Positions 8,742-16,542 of a stretch of DNA of 64,000 nucleotides are shown piece by piece. This DNA comes from Pirellulales bacterium (GTDB lineage: Bacteria > Planctomycetota > Planctomycetia > Pirellulales > Lacipirellulaceae), in contig JALHQZ010000002.1 in the NCBI GenBank assembly GCA_022841705.1, positions 558,001-622,000 of the forward strand, in the 5' to 3' direction. Made by a program: the position numbers and the translations under genes. Below the pieces are notes generated by a model. It saw nothing but the letters and a program-made list of their open reading frames with translations. It ran no database searches and was not told the origin of the DNA. Position 1 is the first letter of the stretch. The number at the start of each line of letters is the position of its first letter.

Positions 8742-10105
8742 TTTGGCCTCCTAGACCGAGCCAGTCCGTAGGGTGGTTGCGATTTGCGAAGCAGCACCGG
8801 ACGGGCTGAGAAGCCCGTTGCAAATAGCGCGAGCAGCATCATGGCCGTTGGTTCCGGCACACTCGCCGTCGCTGTCGCGGCTGCGGCGAACGCATTTTGC
8901 CACACTGCGTAATCGGCTTCATCAACATCCCCATCGCGGTCGGCGTCGCCCAGGGAGTTGGTGGCGCCAACCATGAGGCCCGTATTGTCGCGCCACACGG
9001 TATAGTCAGCCGCATCGACCGCACCGTTCTGACTGAAGTCGGCAGCGGGCGCGGCCCGCATCACAAATGTCACGACGCTATTCATGCTCAGCGGATCGGC
9101 CGAGTCCTTGTCGACCACGCCGACCAGCACCCAGTCGCCGTTGTCAAGTCGCGGGCCCAAAGTGAGCCCCTCGAGATTTTCGCCAAAAGCGCCGACGACC
9201 CCCGACCACAGGAGCGATTTGCCCACCGGCGTATAGGTTTGCCCAACCAAGCCGCTGGCGAAAGCGCCGCCAAAATCGGTTGCACTCGAGAAGTTCAGTT
9301 CGTAGATTCGGCTGCGGAAGATAGTGGGAAACGCCGCACTGGAAAATGAACGCTCCAGCGCCAACACCGTGCCGTCGGGCATCGCGGTCAGGTCCACCAG
9401 CCCGCTTTGACTGGACGCATTGCCGGGCGATTGAATCGGATCGACCTGATAGGCGTACTGCGAACCGACTGAATAGTTCGTTCCATTGGCATTCAGATTC
9501 AATAGTCGCACCGTGGCGGCAGCGGAAGTGGTCGCCACAGGGCCATCGACCGCGAGCGCTTCTTCGTTGGCGGTCCACAGTGTGGCGCCATTAGGACTGC
9601 GGGCAAGTGATTCAAAGCCGCGGTTGCTCCGCATGCTCGCGCCGAACACGGAAGGAATAGACACCGACTGTAACAAACTACCGGTCGCCAAACTGTACTC
9701 GCGCACATTCGGCCCCGTTTCATCGCTGAGGAACACGCTGTTCCGCGCGGCGCTGGTGTACGCGATCCCTTCGAAGTCGTTCGTTGAGCCGAGCGGAAGC
9801 GTCGTGGCGCCAGTGATCAGCTTGTTCAAGTTGCCAATTGTGCCATCGCTGTTGACAATCAAATCGAACGCGAGCAGGGCGCCGTAGTTCTCGTTCGCAG
9901 TGAGAAAGCGGTGAGTCCGAAGCTGCCCGTCAACCGGCCCGAGGTAGGTGACGCCGCTCATCTCCGCCACCGGCAAGTTTGCCGGCAGTTGGACCGTGCC
10001 GACATCGCGACGGATGAGTTGCCAGACGGGCGTGGCGCTGGCCGGTTGTGAAGCGAGCAGTGGCAAGAGCAGCAGGAGTAAGTGCGAATGGCGGTGCATG
10101 TCCAT
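8696..10105 (-). CDS. Secreted phytase-like esterase-domain protein with dockerin pair and PEP-CTERM signal
   Basis: About 469 residues. A signal peptide (LLLLLLPLLASQPASA) leads a beta-propeller 'esterase-like activity of phytase' domain (PF13449 type): SGVTYLG, NDFEGIAYT, RGFESLARSPNG, NLEGLTLGP. Two dockerin-like loops follow (ADFSQNGAVDAADYTVWRDN and DADRDGDVDEADYAVWQNA) and then VPEP plus a hydrophobic stretch. About 30 residues continue past the usual end of a PEP-CTERM signal; they are encoded by the hairpin at 8801-8818 and the family B arm, suggesting the original stop was lost or displaced by repeats. The start is MDMHRHSHL at 10105, or two codons later. Function in phosphate release is inferred from the family only. 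Confidence 0.8.
   Translation of the reverse strand: MDMHRHSHLLLLLLPLLASQPASATPVWQLIRRDVGTVQLPANLPVAEMSGVTYLGPVDGQLRTHRFLTANENYGALLAFDLIVNSDGTIGNLNKLITGATTLPLGSTNDFEGIAYTSAARNSVFLSDETGPNVREYSLATGSLLQSVSIPSVFGASMRSNRGFESLARSPNGATLWTANEEALAVDGPVATTSAAATVRLLNLNANGTNYSVGSQYAYQVDPIQSPGNASSQSGLVDLTAMPDGTVLALERSFSSAAFPTIFRSRIYELNFSSATDFGGAFASGLVGQTYTPVGKSLLWSGVVGAFGENLEGLTLGPRLDNGDWVLVGVVDKDSADPLSMNSVVTFVMRAAPAADFSQNGAVDAADYTVWRDNTGLMVGATNSLGDADRDGDVDEADYAVWQNAFAAAATATASVPEPTAMMLLALFATGFSARPVLLRKSQPPYGLARSRRPNYGAITPNCFSSSRV
8738..8760. repeat. Single arm of family B repeat (GTAG-TTGGCCTCCTAGACCGAG)
   Basis: This arm differs by one base from the arm at 49797-49820. It overlaps the DUF971 stop codon (GTAG gives TAG) and on the other strand is translated as part of the C-terminal tail of the phytase-like protein. 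A hairpin ACGGGCT-GAGA-AGCCCGT follows at 8801-8818, also inside that gene. Confidence 0.75.
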
Positions 10106-10120
10106 GATTATACTCGGGAA

Positions 10121-10219
10121 ACACGGCGGCCCAATCGCAAATAAACCAGCGCCGCCGGCTAACCCCTCTTTTCGCACGTTAGCCGGCGGCGCTGAGTCAA
10201 TCCGATTGGGCCGCCGTAT
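10121..10219. repeat. Nested two-level inverted repeat
   Basis: The outer arms 10121-10137 and 10203-10219 pair 16 of 17 bases; the inner arms CAGCGCCGCCGGCTAAC (10147-10163) and its exact complement (10178-10194) pair 17 of 17. It lies in the leader of the phytase-like gene, 16 bases upstream of its start codon, and next to the terminator of the outer-membrane protein gene. Confidence 0.9.
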
Positions 10220-10239
10220 TTCTCCGCAGCGCGCAAAAA

Positions 10240-10268
10240 AAAGGCCGACGCCTCGCGGCGCCGGCCTT
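10240..10268 (-). terminator. Rho-independent terminator of the outer-membrane protein gene
   Basis: On the minus strand AAAGGCCGGCGCC pairs with GGCGTCGGCCTTT (one bulge or mismatch) and is followed by a run of eight T residues. It lies 30 bases after the stop of the gene at 10298. Confidence 0.9.
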
Positions 10269-10297
10269 TATGGTTTCAAGCTTGTAACCCGCTGGGT

Positions 10298-11530
10298 TTA
10301 GAATCCCATTTCGGCCCGCACGAACAACCCGTCGAACGAAAGGATGTTCGCATCATCCCAGCCATTCAGCTGCGTGACGGTGCCAGCACCGTAGTTGTAC
10401 TCGGCGCCAATCCCTAGGTCATGCCAAGCCGACAGGAAGTAACCAGCGGACAACATGGTGTTGCGCGTGAGGCAGACACTCGCCCCAGCTTCCAGTTCCG
10501 TGACCGGAATCACGTTGGTGCCGCTCATGCTGTGGCGCCGGACTTGGCTCGGCGTGCCGTTCGAGAAGTCGACCATTTCCTGATCCTTCTCACCCACCAG
10601 GAGCGAAATGTCGCCCTTCACGTAGACACTAGCAACTCCTTGCCGGCCTAAGTAGCGGCGACCCAACAAACCGGTCCGCAGACCAACCCCATCGAAGGTG
10701 GTGCGAAGCGTGGAACTCCGTTCTTGCCCCGCCAGATTGGTGCCCGTCAAATCGTTGGCGTAGTTGCTTTCGGTGTCAACATTCGCAAACCGCACGGCGC
10801 CTGTCCACACTAAGTCCCACGCGGGGCAGGGGCAGCAGTTGCAGGGATCGCAGCAACCCAACGGCGAACCCAGCGGAATGGTTTTCGAGATGCCGAGGTC
10901 GTAGTTGTTGATATCAGTGCTCGTTCGATTGTTCAGTCGCGAACCGGGCGTGATGGCCAGTACTTCGGGTGGAGCGATGAAGTTGCGAGTCGAGCTGGCG
11001 ACAGGGCTTTGATCGGTGTCGTCCGTGGAGATTCGAGTGTAAGTGAAACGAATCTCATCACCGCAGCAGCACAGTCGGTAACCAGCATAAGCGCGGTAGG
11101 ATGAAGCGTAGCTCGGATCGAATTGTTGATAGGTAATCTGTGGAGATTGAATATCAGTGGGGTCTTGTTCCAGATAACTGACGTTCTCGCTATGCGTGGT
11201 GCGCACATAAAGCCATTCACCACCGACGAAGATTTGACCTGGTTGGCAACCCAAGAGGCCCAAGCCCAAACCACCGCCACCGCAGCCTTCGCCACAGATG
11301 TCGCCGCAGGCCATGTCGGCGCAGCACGATTCATCGGCACAAGCACCGTCCACCTCTCCGCATGAGTTGCAACTGGTGAGAAGAATGTTGCCCGCCAAAT
11401 CAGTGGCGACCACATCCTTGCTCGACTGGCCAGCGCTGGACTTCTGGCTGGCAGTTTGCTGAGCGTTGGCGGAGCTGACCGCCATCAAGCTCAAGGTGAG
11501 CGCAATTCCTGCGCAACGCAGAATAGACAT
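10298..11530 (-). CDS. Lpg1974/BBP7-family outer-membrane beta-barrel protein
   Basis: The 410-residue protein has a signal peptide (GIALTLSLMAVSSANAQ), a cysteine- and glycine-rich spacer (SCNSCGEVDGACADESCC, CGDICGEGCGGGG), then a barrel-like region starting VGGEWLYVRTTHS with alternating aromatic strands, and ends in FVRAEMGF with terminal phenylalanine, typical of outer-membrane proteins. The pattern fits the Legionella_OMP/Lpg1974 pore-forming group and planctomycete BBP7 proteins. A further cluster (GCCDPCNCCPCP) lies mid-barrel. The start at 11530 has GGGGGA eight bases upstream; longer in-frame starts exist but precede the signal peptide with polar sequence. The Cys-rich loop could form disulfides or bind metal at the surface. 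Confidence 0.8.
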   Translation of the reverse strand: MSILRCAGIALTLSLMAVSSANAQQTASQKSSAGQSSKDVVATDLAGNILLTSCNSCGEVDGACADESCCADMACGDICGEGCGGGGLGLGLLGCQPGQIFVGGEWLYVRTTHSENVSYLEQDPTDIQSPQITYQQFDPSYASSYRAYAGYRLCCCGDEIRFTYTRISTDDTDQSPVASSTRNFIAPPEVLAITPGSRLNNRTSTDINNYDLGISKTIPLGSPLGCCDPCNCCPCPAWDLVWTGAVRFANVDTESNYANDLTGTNLAGQERSSTLRTTFDGVGLRTGLLGRRYLGRQGVASVYVKGDISLLVGEKDQEMVDFSNGTPSQVRRHSMSGTNVIPVTELEAGASVCLTRNTMLSAGYFLSAWHDLGIGAEYNYGAGTVTQLNGWDDANILSFDGLFVRAEMGF

Positions 11531-12214
11531 TCCGATTTCCCCCATGTTGAAAGACGCGGCCGCACAAAACAGCCGTGGCGACGTGCGTCGCCCCTTTGTT
11601 GTCTGACGCCATGAGCCCCCCCAGGGCAAATCGTCCGCAGCCGGTGCGTCTAGCGCATCCGCTACGGTCGTTGCGTCAGGCTTAATCATCGGAAGCCCTT
11701 TGCACGGTACTTTGGAGATTTTCGTTACAACCGTTATTTCCGGCGCGGGGCGTAAAGATTAACCACGTTCCCTAGGAGGTCTCTCCGAGGCCGATTTCGG
11801 TCAACTTATGTGCTGCGTCTTCTCGATTTCGCTGCGAATCGGCCTCGGAGAGGCCGCCTACAGATCGTGAGCAACAGCCAGCGGCGCAGTAAAACGGCCG
11901 GCGGCGCCACTACCCAGGACGCCGTCGGCCGGAAATTAAAGAGTGCTGGTTGATTGCAATGCTAGCGATTGGTGCGCTGGGCTTCGCTCGTCTTGCAAGC
12001 TGCGCTTCGATTGCTGCCCGCTTGGCAATTCGAAACCTCGGCGCCGCAACTCCGTACGGGTACGACCGCGAGCGGGTCAGGCGACTGACAGTCGGACTTC
12101 GGTTCGGGCGACAGGGGGCAATCCCGCGCCGCCACGTGGGGTGGCTGTTGACTCATGTTGCACAACTTCAATGGTGAGACGCCGAACGAAACCAACACGC
12201 CCTCCCGAAGCAGG
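11531..12214. other. Intergenic region with family A repeat
   Basis: No supported gene is present. Frames of 75-91 codons at 11943-12218 on plus and 11962-12198 on minus show no domain and are probably noise. The notable content is the inverted repeat at 11773-11860. The promoter of the outer-membrane protein gene should lie at about 11540-11760. Confidence 0.5.
11773..11860. repeat. Inverted repeat family A (GGCCTCTCCGAGGCCGATT)
   Basis: The left arm 11773-11799 and right arm 11835-11860 share GCCTCTCCGAGGCCGATT-type cores that are themselves palindromic (CCTCTCCGAGG). A second copy with the same architecture and a different loop occurs at 41147-41244. Confidence 0.85.
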
Positions 12215-13045
12215 TTAGCTCCGGCGATTCGCCACCACGATTCCCAAACCTGCGAGTGCTACCAAGGCCAGCGTGGCCGGCTCGGGGATTTCATTTTGCG
12301 TGAGCACCGGTCCACCGAACACATCAACCCCTTCCATCACGCTGTAGGGCCGCAGGTTTTGGTTAAAAAATTGCGACTGCGGCGCGTCAACATCGTAATC
12401 TTCCAGCGTGATCGCGAGCGTCGAAGACATCGGGTCGGAGTAGACGGCAGTGACGATCATGTTATCGGTAGGATTCGTGCCGTTCATGTCGAACAGCACT
12501 TTGCGGAAGTCGGGGTGGGGGTACAGGCCAACCTGGTTAGCGTCCACATCGAGGTCAATCTTGAAGCGGAAAGAATCGCCCGGCGCGATCCCGCCGCCGC
12601 CCAAGCCGATGTTCAGAATGTCACCCGCGAGCGAACCATTCCCGGCATTCGTATTAGCGCTCGCTAGGGTTGTGGTTCCATCGCTCTTTGCGAGTTTCGC
12701 CGGCGTGCCAAAGATCGAACTGCCAAAGTTGTATCGGATGTCGCCAATCGTCAATCGCAGACCAACGATGTTCGCGCTGGAGGCGTTGAGGTTGGTGATC
12801 TCAATGGTCGGCATGTTGCGATCAGCCAGCCGTTGGAAGGAGGAATCCCAAGCAATGTAGTGGAGAACTTCGTCGTACTCTTCCTGATCGAAGAGACTAG
12901 GATTCTCGGAATCGAAATCATGAACGAGGGCCATTTCCTTCTCGCTAATCGAGAAGTTAAAGCCGCTGCCAGCGATGAGTGCGGCCGTAGCGCTGTTTGC
13001 GATGAGGGCCAACAGACAGGCGAGTGCAAGGAACGAACGAAGCAT
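12215..13045 (-). CDS. PEP-CTERM sorting-domain protein
   Basis: The 276-residue protein starts MLRSFLALACLLALIANSAT (signal peptide) and ends IPEPATLALVALAGLGIVVA followed by NRRS, a textbook PEP-CTERM tail with Pro-Glu-Pro, one transmembrane helix and a basic end. The middle is beta-rich with no named domain; SFRFKIDLDVDANQVGLYPH and LFDMNGTNPTDNMIVTAVY resemble conserved segments of uncharacterised planctomycete PEP-CTERM proteins. It probably passes through an exosortase and ends up at the cell surface. The ATG at 13045 was chosen because upstream residues are not hydrophobic. The exosortase is not in this window. Confidence 0.85.
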   Translation of the reverse strand: MLRSFLALACLLALIANSATAALIAGSGFNFSISEKEMALVHDFDSENPSLFDQEEYDEVLHYIAWDSSFQRLADRNMPTIEITNLNASSANIVGLRLTIGDIRYNFGSSIFGTPAKLAKSDGTTTLASANTNAGNGSLAGDILNIGLGGGGIAPGDSFRFKIDLDVDANQVGLYPHPDFRKVLFDMNGTNPTDNMIVTAVYSDPMSSTLAITLEDYDVDAPQSQFFNQNLRPYSVMEGVDVFGGPVLTQNEIPEPATLALVALAGLGIVVANRRS

Positions 13046-14138
13046 AGGTGTAACCTCGAAAGTTTTGCCCCTGGAGCGCGCGGGCCACCTGGGCCGGGCG
13101 CTTGAGGAGTGGGTGGGTAGTTGCTGACTCGTCGGCCACAAGCGCGTCGAGACTCAGCCAAGTAGGGTTCAGGTTTGCACAGTGCGGCGCAGGTTCGGTC
13201 AGAGCGCGCAGAACGCGACGTGAACGAACGGTCTTGCCGCAGAATTCGGCCGAGAGTTGGCAGCGCGAAGGCTGTCAAATCACCGCGAAGGATTGCGCTC
13301 GGGGCGCAGTCCGACCACGGTTGGTTTTGAGCGAGGGGAGTCAGCTTGCAGAATCAGCAGATTTGCGCGGGGAACATGCGCTAGGTGGCTCTGAACTCAC
13401 AACGAGCGCACACATAGCGAGTGCTCTGAGGGCCGCATCGCTGGGTTCGCGGGAACCAGAACTAGTGGTTCACCGGAAAAACCTGGAGCGAGAAGCGAAT
13501 GCCTCATGAATGTCCTGACGCGACCTGCTAGCGAGCTTGCCCGCCGCGGCCGAATTGACACTCATGAGTTCGACTCCAGAAAAAAAGAGGCTGAAAATGA
13601 GCCAGAATAAAGCTAAAACTGCCGCTGAGCGCAGCCAAAGCCACTCCCCATGAACTCAAGGATAAACGCGAGACTGGGGTTTGTCAATGATTTTCCAAGG
13701 ATTATCAATCGAATCGGTTGCACAGGTTGGGACGATTTCTGCATGAAAGTGCTTACCGACGGCGCAAAAAAAGACGCAGCGGGGTCCCCTCGAGCTCCTA
13801 GCTCAACCCGCCGCGCCCATTTGCTCAGCCCAACACTCCCCTTTTGGCGGACCGAACAGGGAAATGTAGGTCACCGCGGCGACGGGTCAAATCCGCCGGA
13901 AACACGGAAAACTGCCCGCAAAACACGCGAAAAGACGCCAAAAAGAAGAGGGGTGAACGCGAATGAAGCGAATCAGGGCGAATGGCGGAAAATTGAAGAG
14001 GACGAGTTGTTTTCAGAATCGAAGTGATGGTCACCATTCCAACTAGCCAACCCCCAAAATCACGACGTTGTTCGCGTTCATTCGCGCCATTCGCGTTCGC
14101 CCTCCTTCTTCTCTTTTCGCGTGTTTGGCGGGCTATTT
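13046..14138. other. Long intergenic region
   Basis: There is no convincing gene in more than 1 kb. Frames at 13102-13509 and 13650-14027 (plus) have Arg/Ala-rich, low-information translations, and the latter runs through the inverted repeat at 13914-14133. The stretch 13560-13750 is relatively A-rich (GACTCCAGAAAAAAAGAGG) and could hold the PEP-CTERM gene's upstream regulation. I see no RNA gene. Confidence 0.45.
13914..14133. repeat. Long imperfect inverted repeat with GCGAAT word iteration
   Basis: The left arm begins GCCCGCAAAACACGCGAAAAGA (13914-13935) and pairs 21 of 22 with 14112-14133. Inner arms iterate GCGAATGAAGCGAAT / ATTCGCGCCATTCGCG (13958-13986 against 14071-14099). The whole forms a ~70-base stem broken by small loops, directly downstream of nadC. 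Confidence 0.8.
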
Positions 14139-15056
14139 TTATCTGCGCCAGTCGAGGCCGAAGTCGAGCACTCGGGCGGAGTGGGTCAGGGCGCCGACGC
14201 TGATGCGGTCCACGCCGGTGGCCGCCACGCTCGCTACGGTACTGAGGTTGATTCCGCCGGAAGCTTCCAACACCACTACGGGCGCTAGCTCGTTGCGTAT
14301 CGCCACCGCTTGCTGCAAGAGGTCGGGGGGCATGTTATCGAGCAGAGCGATATCGGGCGCGGCACCGAGCACATTGCGGAGTTGCTCCAGGCTGTCGACC
14401 TCCACCTCGATGGGCAGCTCGCCGGCTCCTTCGCTGGCGAGTTCAGCGACTTTGGCTCGCGCCTGAACAACGGCTGCGGCGGGCGCTTGGCCGAGCTCTG
14501 CGGCGAAAGCGAGATGGTTATCCTTGATGAGCACGCCATCATACAATCCCGTGCGATGATTGCAGCCGCCGCCGCACCGCACCGCATATTTTTCGAGCCG
14601 CCGCCAACCTGGGGTCGTTTTGCGAGTGTCATAGATTTTTGCAAGCGTCCCTGCTGTTAGCTCAACGTAATGCTTCGTTAGCGACGCCACGCCCGAAAGG
14701 CGGCCGAGGAAGTTGAGAATCGTCCGCTCGCAGGTGAGCAAATCACGGGCGGAACCGGAGATCGTCGCCACGCGATCGCGCTTCGCAATCACGGCGCCAT
14801 CAGCCGTATCGGTGGTGAGTTCGATCTTGGCGCCGGTTTCTTCAATGACCAACGCCACAATCTTCAGCCCGCACACGACGCCGGGTTCACGTGCTATGAC
14901 TTCAGCTGCGCTCTGTGCATTTGGCGGAACCAAGGTGATGGTGGTCCAATCATGCCACCGCGACAAATCCTCACGAACGGCGAGCCGCACCAATTGACGG
15001 GCGTCATCTGCCAGTTGGTCGTCCCAGAGCACGGATTGGTAATCAGCGTTCGGCAT
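14139..15056 (-). CDS. nadC: Nicotinate-nucleotide pyrophosphorylase (carboxylating)
   Basis: This 305-residue quinolinate phosphoribosyltransferase converts quinolinate and PRPP to nicotinate mononucleotide in NAD synthesis. Key segments: CERTILNFLGRLSGVAS, YDTRKTTPGWRRLEKYAVRC, GGGCNHRTGLYDGVLIKDNH, IEVEVDSLEQ, LLDNMPP, LEASGGI and DRISVGALTHS, covering the substrate-binding Arg/His/Lys set. The length matches the family. No nadA or nadB lies nearby. The region upstream of its start contains a single word-repeat arm (15080-15100). Confidence 0.97.
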   Translation of the reverse strand: MPNADYQSVLWDDQLADDARQLVRLAVREDLSRWHDWTTITLVPPNAQSAAEVIAREPGVVCGLKIVALVIEETGAKIELTTDTADGAVIAKRDRVATISGSARDLLTCERTILNFLGRLSGVASLTKHYVELTAGTLAKIYDTRKTTPGWRRLEKYAVRCGGGCNHRTGLYDGVLIKDNHLAFAAELGQAPAAAVVQARAKVAELASEGAGELPIEVEVDSLEQLRNVLGAAPDIALLDNMPPDLLQQAVAIRNELAPVVVLEASGGINLSTVASVAATGVDRISVGALTHSARVLDFGLDWRR

Positions 15057-15079
15057 CGCATCGTTCGAGATCGGGGCGG

Positions 15080-15100
15080 GCAGTGGTCAGCAGTGGGTAC
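15080..15100. repeat. Single arm of GGTCAGCAGT word repeat
   Basis: GCAGTGGTCAGCAGTGGGTAC upstream of nadC shares the GGTCAGCAGT word with 39244-39260 and 57962-57985. It lies between the divergent nadC and ComEA-like genes. Confidence 0.6.
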
Positions 15101-15149
15101 TCGACGTTAGTATGGGAGGGTTCGCCGCCGTGTTCAACTGAACCGACTC

Positions 15150-15524
15150 ATGCGCCAAACCCTGCTCCATCACGCCGATCAAGCCGTGCTGGCGGTGCTG
15201 ACCGCCATCGCTGCGGGGCTCTTGTTCGCCTGGTGGCTGCTCGCCGGGGGATCGGCCGGCGAGCTGGTGGAGATCGATCGCGCTCGGCCGCTCGAGTACC
15301 AATTTCTGGTGGATGTCAACTCGGCCGGGTGGCCGGAACTTTCGCAGCTTCCGGAAATCGGCCCGTTGCTGGCGCGACGGATTGTTGATTCCCGAGCGCA
15401 AGAAGGCCCCTTCCGCCAATCGGCGGACCTATTGCGCGTTCCCGGCATCGGCCAACGGAAGCTTGCGCGATTCCAGAGATATCTGGCGCCGCTGCCGGAT
15501 GATCTGCAAACTGCAGGGCGATGA
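15150..15524 (+). CDS. ComEA-like helix-hairpin-helix DNA-binding protein
   Basis: The 124-residue protein has one N-terminal membrane helix (VLTAIAAGLLFAWWLLAGG) and a C-terminal tandem helix-hairpin-helix domain (VDVNSAGWPELSQLPEIG, ARRIVDSRAQEGPF, LLRVPGIGQRKLARF). This is the ComEA architecture: a membrane-anchored domain that binds double-stranded DNA outside the cytoplasm. It may take part in DNA uptake; no comEC is nearby. It is divergent from nadC. Confidence 0.85.
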   Translation: MRQTLLHHADQAVLAVLTAIAAGLLFAWWLLAGGSAGELVEIDRARPLEYQFLVDVNSAGWPELSQLPEIGPLLARRIVDSRAQEGPFRQSADLLRVPGIGQRKLARFQRYLAPLPDDLQTAGR

Positions 15525-15528
15525 CGAG

Positions 15529-15590
15529 GGCTGTCGGCTATCAGCTGTCGGCATAAAGCTGAAAGCCGATGGCCAAGAGCCAATAGCTAA
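15529..15590. repeat. Word repeat GCTGTCGGCTATCAGCTGTCGGC
   Basis: Iterated CTGTCGGC/TATCAGCTGTCGGC followed by AAAGCTGAAAGCCGATGGCC and CCAATAGC forms an imperfect inverted repeat. A second copy of the same family with a different layout lies at 60941-61032. It occupies the leader region of terC. Confidence 0.8.
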
Positions 15591-15651
15591 CGACCCCCAA
15601 TTCTGCCAAACTATCGGCTTGCTCGAACCATCACTTGTGAGGCAAATATCG

Positions 15652-16542
15652 ATGCTTGCGACGGATCTGTGGGGACAACAAGTTGGCTGGGGCGACATGG
15701 GGGTGATTGCCCTCTTGGTGCTGCTGGAAGGGGTATTGTCAATCGACAATGCGCTGGTGCTGGGCCTGTTGGCCAAGCGATTGCCGAAAGAGCAGCAGCC
15801 CCGCGCGCTAACCTACGGTTTGGTGGGCGCCTTTGTGTTTCGCATCCTGGCCATCGGCACGGCCAGTTTTTTACTCAAGTGGCGAATTGTCAAGCTCATC
15901 GGCGGCGGATACTTGGTCTACATTGCGCTGAAGCACTTGTTCTTCGAATCGAAGGACGTTTCCGATGAACATTTCGCCGTTTCGGCAGAAGGCGAAGCGG
16001 TGCTCATTGACGAAGCAACCGGTTTGCCGCTCACACCCGAGCAGGAGACGGAAGAACTCGAACAGCGTTTGCCGGCCCCGGGGATGGAATCGTTTGTTGC
16101 CGTTCAGCCGACCACCAAGTACGCCAAGTTTTGGCCAACGGTGTTGGTGATTGAGCTGACCGATATTGCGTTTGCGGTGGACTCGATTCTGGCGGCGATT
16201 GCGCTGGTTGGGAGTGCGCCGAAGGATCATCCGCCGCATATGCCGCACCCCAAGCTGTGGGTGATCATCGCCGGCGGCATGTTAGGCGTGCTTCTGATGC
16301 GGGTTGCGGCGGTGATTTTCATCAAGTTACTAGAACGCTTCCCGCGGTTCGAAACCGCCGCGTATCTGCTCGTGGCCGTGATTGGCACGAAACTTTTGGC
16401 CGACTGGGGTCTTAATTCCGAGGCTCACCCGCACGTGGTGGATTTCCACGACTGGCGACACCCGGCTTTCTGGGTGTTTTGGGTGGCGATGATTGGCTGT
16501 TTCTGCGTGGGGTTCCTGCCCAAGAAAAGCCCAAATCGGTAG
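15652..16542 (+). CDS. TerC family integral membrane protein, 3' end altered by integration
   Basis: The 296-residue protein has multiple membrane helices and the TerC hallmark LEGVLSIDNALVLGLLAKRL plus ELTDIAFAVDSILAAIALV, with acidic residues in helices consistent with metal-ion transport. The ATG at 15652 has GAGG about 10 bases upstream. It is known for tellurite resistance and Mn export. The last three codons before the stop (PNR) come from the integrated element: joining the gene to sequence beyond attR would give an end reading LPKKSKQKAAGGEQ, so the insertion swapped an 11-residue tail for a 3-residue one without breaking the gene. Confidence 0.9.
   Translation: MLATDLWGQQVGWGDMGVIALLVLLEGVLSIDNALVLGLLAKRLPKEQQPRALTYGLVGAFVFRILAIGTASFLLKWRIVKLIGGGYLVYIALKHLFFESKDVSDEHFAVSAEGEAVLIDEATGLPLTPEQETEELEQRLPAPGMESFVAVQPTTKYAKFWPTVLVIELTDIAFAVDSILAAIALVGSAPKDHPPHMPHPKLWVIIAGGMLGVLLMRVAAVIFIKLLERFPRFETAAYLLVAVIGTKLLADWGLNSEAHPHVVDFHDWRHPAFWVFWVAMIGCFCVGFLPKKSPNR

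Noticed and set aside
11943..12218. 75-91-codon frames upstream of the PEP-CTERM gene's 3' end
   Set aside because: Overlapping frames on both strands with no recognisable motif; consistent with high-GC chance frames.
13650..14027. 125-codon plus-strand frame downstream of the PEP-CTERM gene
   Set aside because: Its second half is translated from the GCGAAT inverted repeat and the rest is low-information Arg/Ser sequence.
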